From: Methylotenera_A sp040387035
Lineage (GTDB): Bacteria; Pseudomonadota; Gammaproteobacteria; Burkholderiales; Methylophilaceae
Assembly: GCA_040387035.1 (NCBI GenBank)
Contig: JAZKEN010000028.1
Span: forward strand, 1-25,932
Direction: 5' to 3'
Length of the DNA: 25,932 bases
A model generated the notes under the pieces. That model saw only the letters and a program-made list of their open reading frames with translations, was not told the origin of the DNA and did not search any database. Both the position numbers and the translations under genes were made by a program. Of this stretch, positions 23,175-25,932 are shown one piece after another. Numbering within the stretch: position 1 is the first letter of the stretch; the number at the start of each line of letters is the position of its first letter.

Positions 23175-23190
23175 GTGAAGTGGGTGTGAA
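23175..23190 (-). promoter_or_regulatory. cre-tag: CreB binding site upstream of creD
   Basis: On the minus strand TTCAC-ACCCAC-TTCAC exactly matches the E. coli cre-tag, TTCAC-N6-TTCAC (a direct repeat bound by phosphorylated CreB). A third TTCAC lies 21 bases downstream (23158-23154). The site is 3 bases after the creC stop and about 70 bases before the creD start. Confidence 0.88.
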
Positions 23191-23192
23191 GT

Positions 23193-24683
23193 TTAAGTTT
23201 TATTCAGCGTGATAGTGGCAATGGCACCGCCATCAATGTGGTTTTTCAGTGTAACGCTACCGCTATGTAATTTAGCGACTTCCTGCACAAAATTTAAGCC
23301 TAAGCCAGTGCTTTTCTGCCCTGCATTGGGGGTATTAGCTGGGCGCGGTAGTGAGTAAAATTTATCGAATATCTTGCTTATGGCATAGTCTGGAATGCCT
23401 GCGCCATTATCGCGAATAGTGATGTGGACTTGCTCTCTATCTTCAATAACTTTTATCTCGATTTGACTATGGTCAGCGCTAAAATCCAGGGAATTTTCTA
23501 ACAGGTTATAGAGCGCTTGCCCCAACAGAAAAGCATCTGCTGGCATCGAAACTGAGGTATCGGTCACAAATGAAAACTGGATATGTCGCTGTGCCGCTTT
23601 ACCGCTGAGTAGATTGATTTGCGTTTGAATCAACTCATTCAATTGAATCAAGCTTACATGCTGCAGCTGTTGTTGATGCTCTAAACTCGCTAAACCCAGC
23701 ATGTTTTGGATGATCGTCTGCACGCGATGAGATTGCGTTTTAATCTGCGTCAAGAAATGGGTTTGGTTGGCAAGTGGCATCTTCGGTGAAATCAATTCCA
23801 GCGCGCCTAAAATAGCGGTAATAGGGCTTTTCAACTCATGCGTTAAGTGCTGTACAGAATCTTGCACATATTGCTTACCATCCAGTTCGCTACGCATGGT
23901 TTGCATGGCGCGCGCTAAATCCGTCAGTTCATCGTTGCTGGATGTGGGTGGGTCTGCCTTATCGCCTTTGGCGACAAGCATTGCATAATCGCGTAAAGCA
24001 TTGATTTTTCTGGTGAATCGCCAGGTAAACAAGGCGCCGATGGCAATCGATAGTACAAATAACAAGGCACCCCAGCGAATGATTTTCGCTTGAGCACGTT
24101 CAATAAAGGGTAGCAGGGCGCGGTTGGGTTTTGCAACCGTGAGGCTACCGATGATGCGGTTACCATCCATAATAGGCGCGGCAATATACATGATTGTGTC
24201 GCTATTTTTATCGCCCGCAACTACGGGGCTAGAACGCACACCATATCGCCCTTGTAGCGTCAGGTAGACGTCATTCCATTTGCTGTAATCCTGGCCCAGG
24301 GCGATATGGGCTGAATCGAAAATCACGATGCCTTTTTGGTCTGTGATATAGATGCGGTAATTAGCGGCTTGTTTTTGAATGCCCCAGATATGGACGCTAT
24401 TTTTATTGGGCAGATGTGCACTGGCCAAATATTTGTTCAGGCCCTTGGCAAAGCTGCCATCGGCAATATGGCCAGATTTAACATCTTCCGCTGCCAACTC
24501 TGCCAGTATGCTGGCGGTGTCAACTAAGGTATCTTCCATGGCCTGCCGTACGCCGGGTTTTACTTCTTCTACAAATAAAGTCAGCACAAACCAGGCTGCC
24601 AAACCAACCAATACAAAATAGCCTAAAAATATTTTTAGGCTGATATTCATTTTGAACGGGGGTTTGTTCACTACAGGCTTCAT
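23193..24683 (-). CDS. creC: CreC, sensor histidine kinase
   Basis: 496 residues. TM1 (~17-38), a periplasmic sensor of ~160 residues with a cache-like look (YRIYITDQKGIVIFDS, then MYIAAPIMDGNRIIGSL), TM2 (~203-221), then a HAMP linker. HisKA follows with phospho-acceptor H282 (THELKSPITA), then HATPase motifs: N box LYNLLENSLDFS, G1 DNGAGIPD, F FDKFYS and G2 GLGLNF. It phosphorylates CreB. Its ATG overlaps the creB stop (ATGA), so the two proteins are made in a fixed ratio. A second possible start is Met12 (MNISLKIF). The sensed signal is not settled in any species; carbon-source status and penicillin-binding protein damage have both been proposed. Confidence 0.94.
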   Translation of the reverse strand: MKPVVNKPPFKMNISLKIFLGYFVLVGLAAWFVLTLFVEEVKPGVRQAMEDTLVDTASILAELAAEDVKSGHIADGSFAKGLNKYLASAHLPNKNSVHIWGIQKQAANYRIYITDQKGIVIFDSAHIALGQDYSKWNDVYLTLQGRYGVRSSPVVAGDKNSDTIMYIAAPIMDGNRIIGSLTVAKPNRALLPFIERAQAKIIRWGALLFVLSIAIGALFTWRFTRKINALRDYAMLVAKGDKADPPTSSNDELTDLARAMQTMRSELDGKQYVQDSVQHLTHELKSPITAILGALELISPKMPLANQTHFLTQIKTQSHRVQTIIQNMLGLASLEHQQQLQHVSLIQLNELIQTQINLLSGKAAQRHIQFSFVTDTSVSMPADAFLLGQALYNLLENSLDFSADHSQIEIKVIEDREQVHITIRDNGAGIPDYAISKIFDKFYSLPRPANTPNAGQKSTGLGLNFVQEVAKLHSGSVTLKNHIDGGAIATITLNKT

Positions 24684-25384
24684 GCCGTTAAGCTATAACC
24701 CATGCCGCGGTGCGTGATAATGGCATCTTGTTTGTCATTGCCCACTACCGCTTTTAATTTAGCGCGTAAGGTTTTGATGTGCGCATCAACCGTGCGCTCT
24801 AGCGTATTTTCAGCCTGCGCCCAAACAATATCCATCAGCTGGCTGCGCGAAAAAACACGTTTAGGTTGCTGAATAAAGGTTTTTAGCAGCAAATATTCAT
24901 ACCGGGTTAAGCTTAAATATTCGCCGTGATAGGTAATTCTGCAAGCGGCTTCATCTAAACCATAAATTTCAGATGAGGCAGGCGATTTTGTAACGGGCTC
25001 GCTTCGGCCATTGCGCCTTAGAATTGCGTGCACGCGGGCAACTACTTCACGTGGGCTAAATGGCTTGGTGACGTAATCATCTGCGCCAATCTCCAAGCCC
25101 ACAATACGGTCTATTTCGTGGTTACGCGCGGTTAAGAACAATAATGGGATACTTGAAATCGAAGCATGCGGGTTTGCGCGGATGTGTTTGCAGACCTCAA
25201 AACCGGATATATCCGGCAGGCCGACATCCAGTATCACAAAATCAAATATGGTCTGTTGCAGGGCCGTAATGGCATCATGCCCTAGCAATACGTGCGTGGT
25301 TAGAATGCCTGCTTCTTTAAAGGCGTAGAGCAAGGTATCTGCAATCGCAGGCTCGTCTTCAATGATTAAAACATGCAGGGTCAT
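24680..25384 (-). CDS. creB: CreB, OmpR-family response regulator
   Basis: 234 residues. The receiver domain has acidic residues E9/D10, the phospho-acceptor D53 (VILDVGLPDISGFEVC), T85 and K107 (DDYVTKPFSP). The C-terminal winged helix (about 135-230) has TRYEYLLLKTF, FSRSQLMDIVW, and RTVDAHIKTLRAKL, then GMGYSL. It binds cre-tags, and a perfect tag lies upstream of creD. The ATG at 25384 has only a weak ribosome-binding site. The promoter must lie in the ~50 bases between it and the terminator at 25435-25459. creA, which precedes creB in E. coli, is not present here. Confidence 0.95.
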   Translation of the reverse strand: MTLHVLIIEDEPAIADTLLYAFKEAGILTTHVLLGHDAITALQQTIFDFVILDVGLPDISGFEVCKHIRANPHASISSIPLLFLTARNHEIDRIVGLEIGADDYVTKPFSPREVVARVHAILRRNGRSEPVTKSPASSEIYGLDEAACRITYHGEYLSLTRYEYLLLKTFIQQPKRVFSRSQLMDIVWAQAENTLERTVDAHIKTLRAKLKAVVGNDKQDAIITHRGMGYSLTA

Positions 25385-25434
25385 GCCGCTATTTTAGGCT
25401 AAATTGAGGGTATATTGCCTGATTCAAATAACAA

Positions 25435-25459
25435 AAAAGCCTGCAATTTGCAGGCTTTT
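25435..25459 (-). terminator. Rho-independent terminator downstream of the gene at 25514
   Basis: A perfect 11-bp stem AAAAGCCTGCA / TGCAGGCTTTT with a 3-base loop. On the minus strand it ends in a T run and lies 55 bases after the stop of the 25514-25867 gene. It isolates that gene from creB. Confidence 0.92.
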
Positions 25460-25513
25460 ATTCAAACAATAATTAAATATTTTTGATCAAGTTGTGATTA
25501 AACAGCATCAGAC

Positions 25514-25867
25514 CTAGACTGCATCAGACAATGTCACGTATTTCATTTGACCATTAATAATCATAAAGCTGGCGTCCATCATGCCGTGAGATTTCAGTAC
25601 CGCATCGCGATACACCCACATCACGCCCGCTACATCGCCAGTTGCATTTTTCATCATGATAATTTCATCTGGCTTGCCAAAGTTATTGGCCACTTGATTC
25701 GGCAGAGTTTTCTCAACTATGTCGTGGAATTTAATTGGCGACATAACTTTACCGTCATGCGCAGCGTTTTGATTGAAGCCTGCAGCGTTAGCTTTAAATG
25801 AGCCAAATGCAATCGTTGATAATACTAAACCGCCGAGTAAAATACTCTTCGTTAATTCTCTTTTCAT
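25514..25867 (-). CDS. Small secreted protein of unknown function
   Basis: 117 residues with a clear signal peptide (MKRELTKSILLGGLVLSTIAFG..., cleavage near ANA-AG), so it is exported. The mature ~90 residues contain LPNQVANNFGKPDEIIMM, GVMWVYRDAVLKSHG and FMIINGQMKYVTLSDAV. The last two have the look of small BamE/SmpA-like lipocalin-type folds (G-x-P-D-E-I followed by W-V-Y), but there is no lipobox Cys and I cannot assign a family. AGGGAG lies 6 bases before the ATG, a strong site. The gene has its own terminator and is probably monocistronic, with its promoter in the last ~60 bases of the window. Confidence 0.8.
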   Translation of the reverse strand: MKRELTKSILLGGLVLSTIAFGSFKANAAGFNQNAAHDGKVMSPIKFHDIVEKTLPNQVANNFGKPDEIIMMKNATGDVAGVMWVYRDAVLKSHGMMDASFMIINGQMKYVTLSDAV

Positions 25868-25932
25868 TTTTATCTCCCTCTAATTAACTTAGATGAATAA
25901 TATCAAAGAGATATGTCGGATTGATGACGAGC

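Overview
The window looks like chromosomal sequence from a betaproteobacterium of moderate GC content. The gene order (a DUF971-ubiE-ubiJ-ubiB run, ftsY divergent from a pair of M16 peptidases, then rsmD-coaD-ferredoxin, and an rpoH preceded by a HrcA-type operator) would fit Methylophilaceae such as Methylotenera or Methylophilus. The family placement is inference from gene content only. There are no rRNA genes, tRNA genes, transposases, phage genes or CRISPR arrays that I can see. Most genes are housekeeping; the stretch from about 7.7 to 12.3 kb and the cre region at the right are the more accessory parts.

Layout. (1) 1-4537, all minus strand: a ubiquinone-biosynthesis run (DUF971 protein, ubiE, ubiJ, ubiB) followed by a DUF2147 secreted protein and a sodium:solute symporter cut by the left edge. 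ubiB is interrupted by a 100-N assembly gap that hides its kinase core. (2) 4821-6832: a stand-alone dynamin-like GTPase with a strong terminator that it shares with rpoH. (3) 6872-8130: rpoH (sigma-32) on the minus strand. It has a near-perfect CIRCE operator upstream and a strong Shine-Dalgarno that points to an ATT/ATC codon rather than ATG. (4) 7989-12238: four separate transcription units (cardiolipin synthase, PRC-barrel protein, HemK-like methyltransferase, heme-oxygenase-like diiron protein). Each is preceded by a copy of the same 16-bp palindrome, TGTnCG-nTAn-CGnACA. I read this as a small envelope/stress regulon under one unidentified regulator, and it is the best candidate here for something undescribed.

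(5) 12474-15130: ftsY-ftsE-ftsX on the minus strand (SRP receptor plus the divisome ABC transporter). (6) 15278-19733, plus strand: an active/inactive pair of periplasmic M16 peptidases, rsmD, coaD and a YfhL-type ferredoxin. Three inverted-repeat elements sit between these genes, and one of them contains the ribosome-binding site of coaD. (7) 19789-20452: glyoxalase I and a small conserved unknown protein. (8) 20473-25384, minus strand: creB-creC-creD, then an M23 peptidoglycan hydrolase-like protein and a DUF6445 oxygenase-like protein. A textbook cre-tag (two TTCAC repeats 6 bp apart) lies upstream of creD, which suggests that CreB drives creD together with the M23 gene. (9) 25514-25867: a small secreted protein of unknown function with its own terminator.

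Coordinates across ubiB are compressed: by comparison with the family, roughly 0.7 kb of real sequence is probably represented by the 100 Ns.
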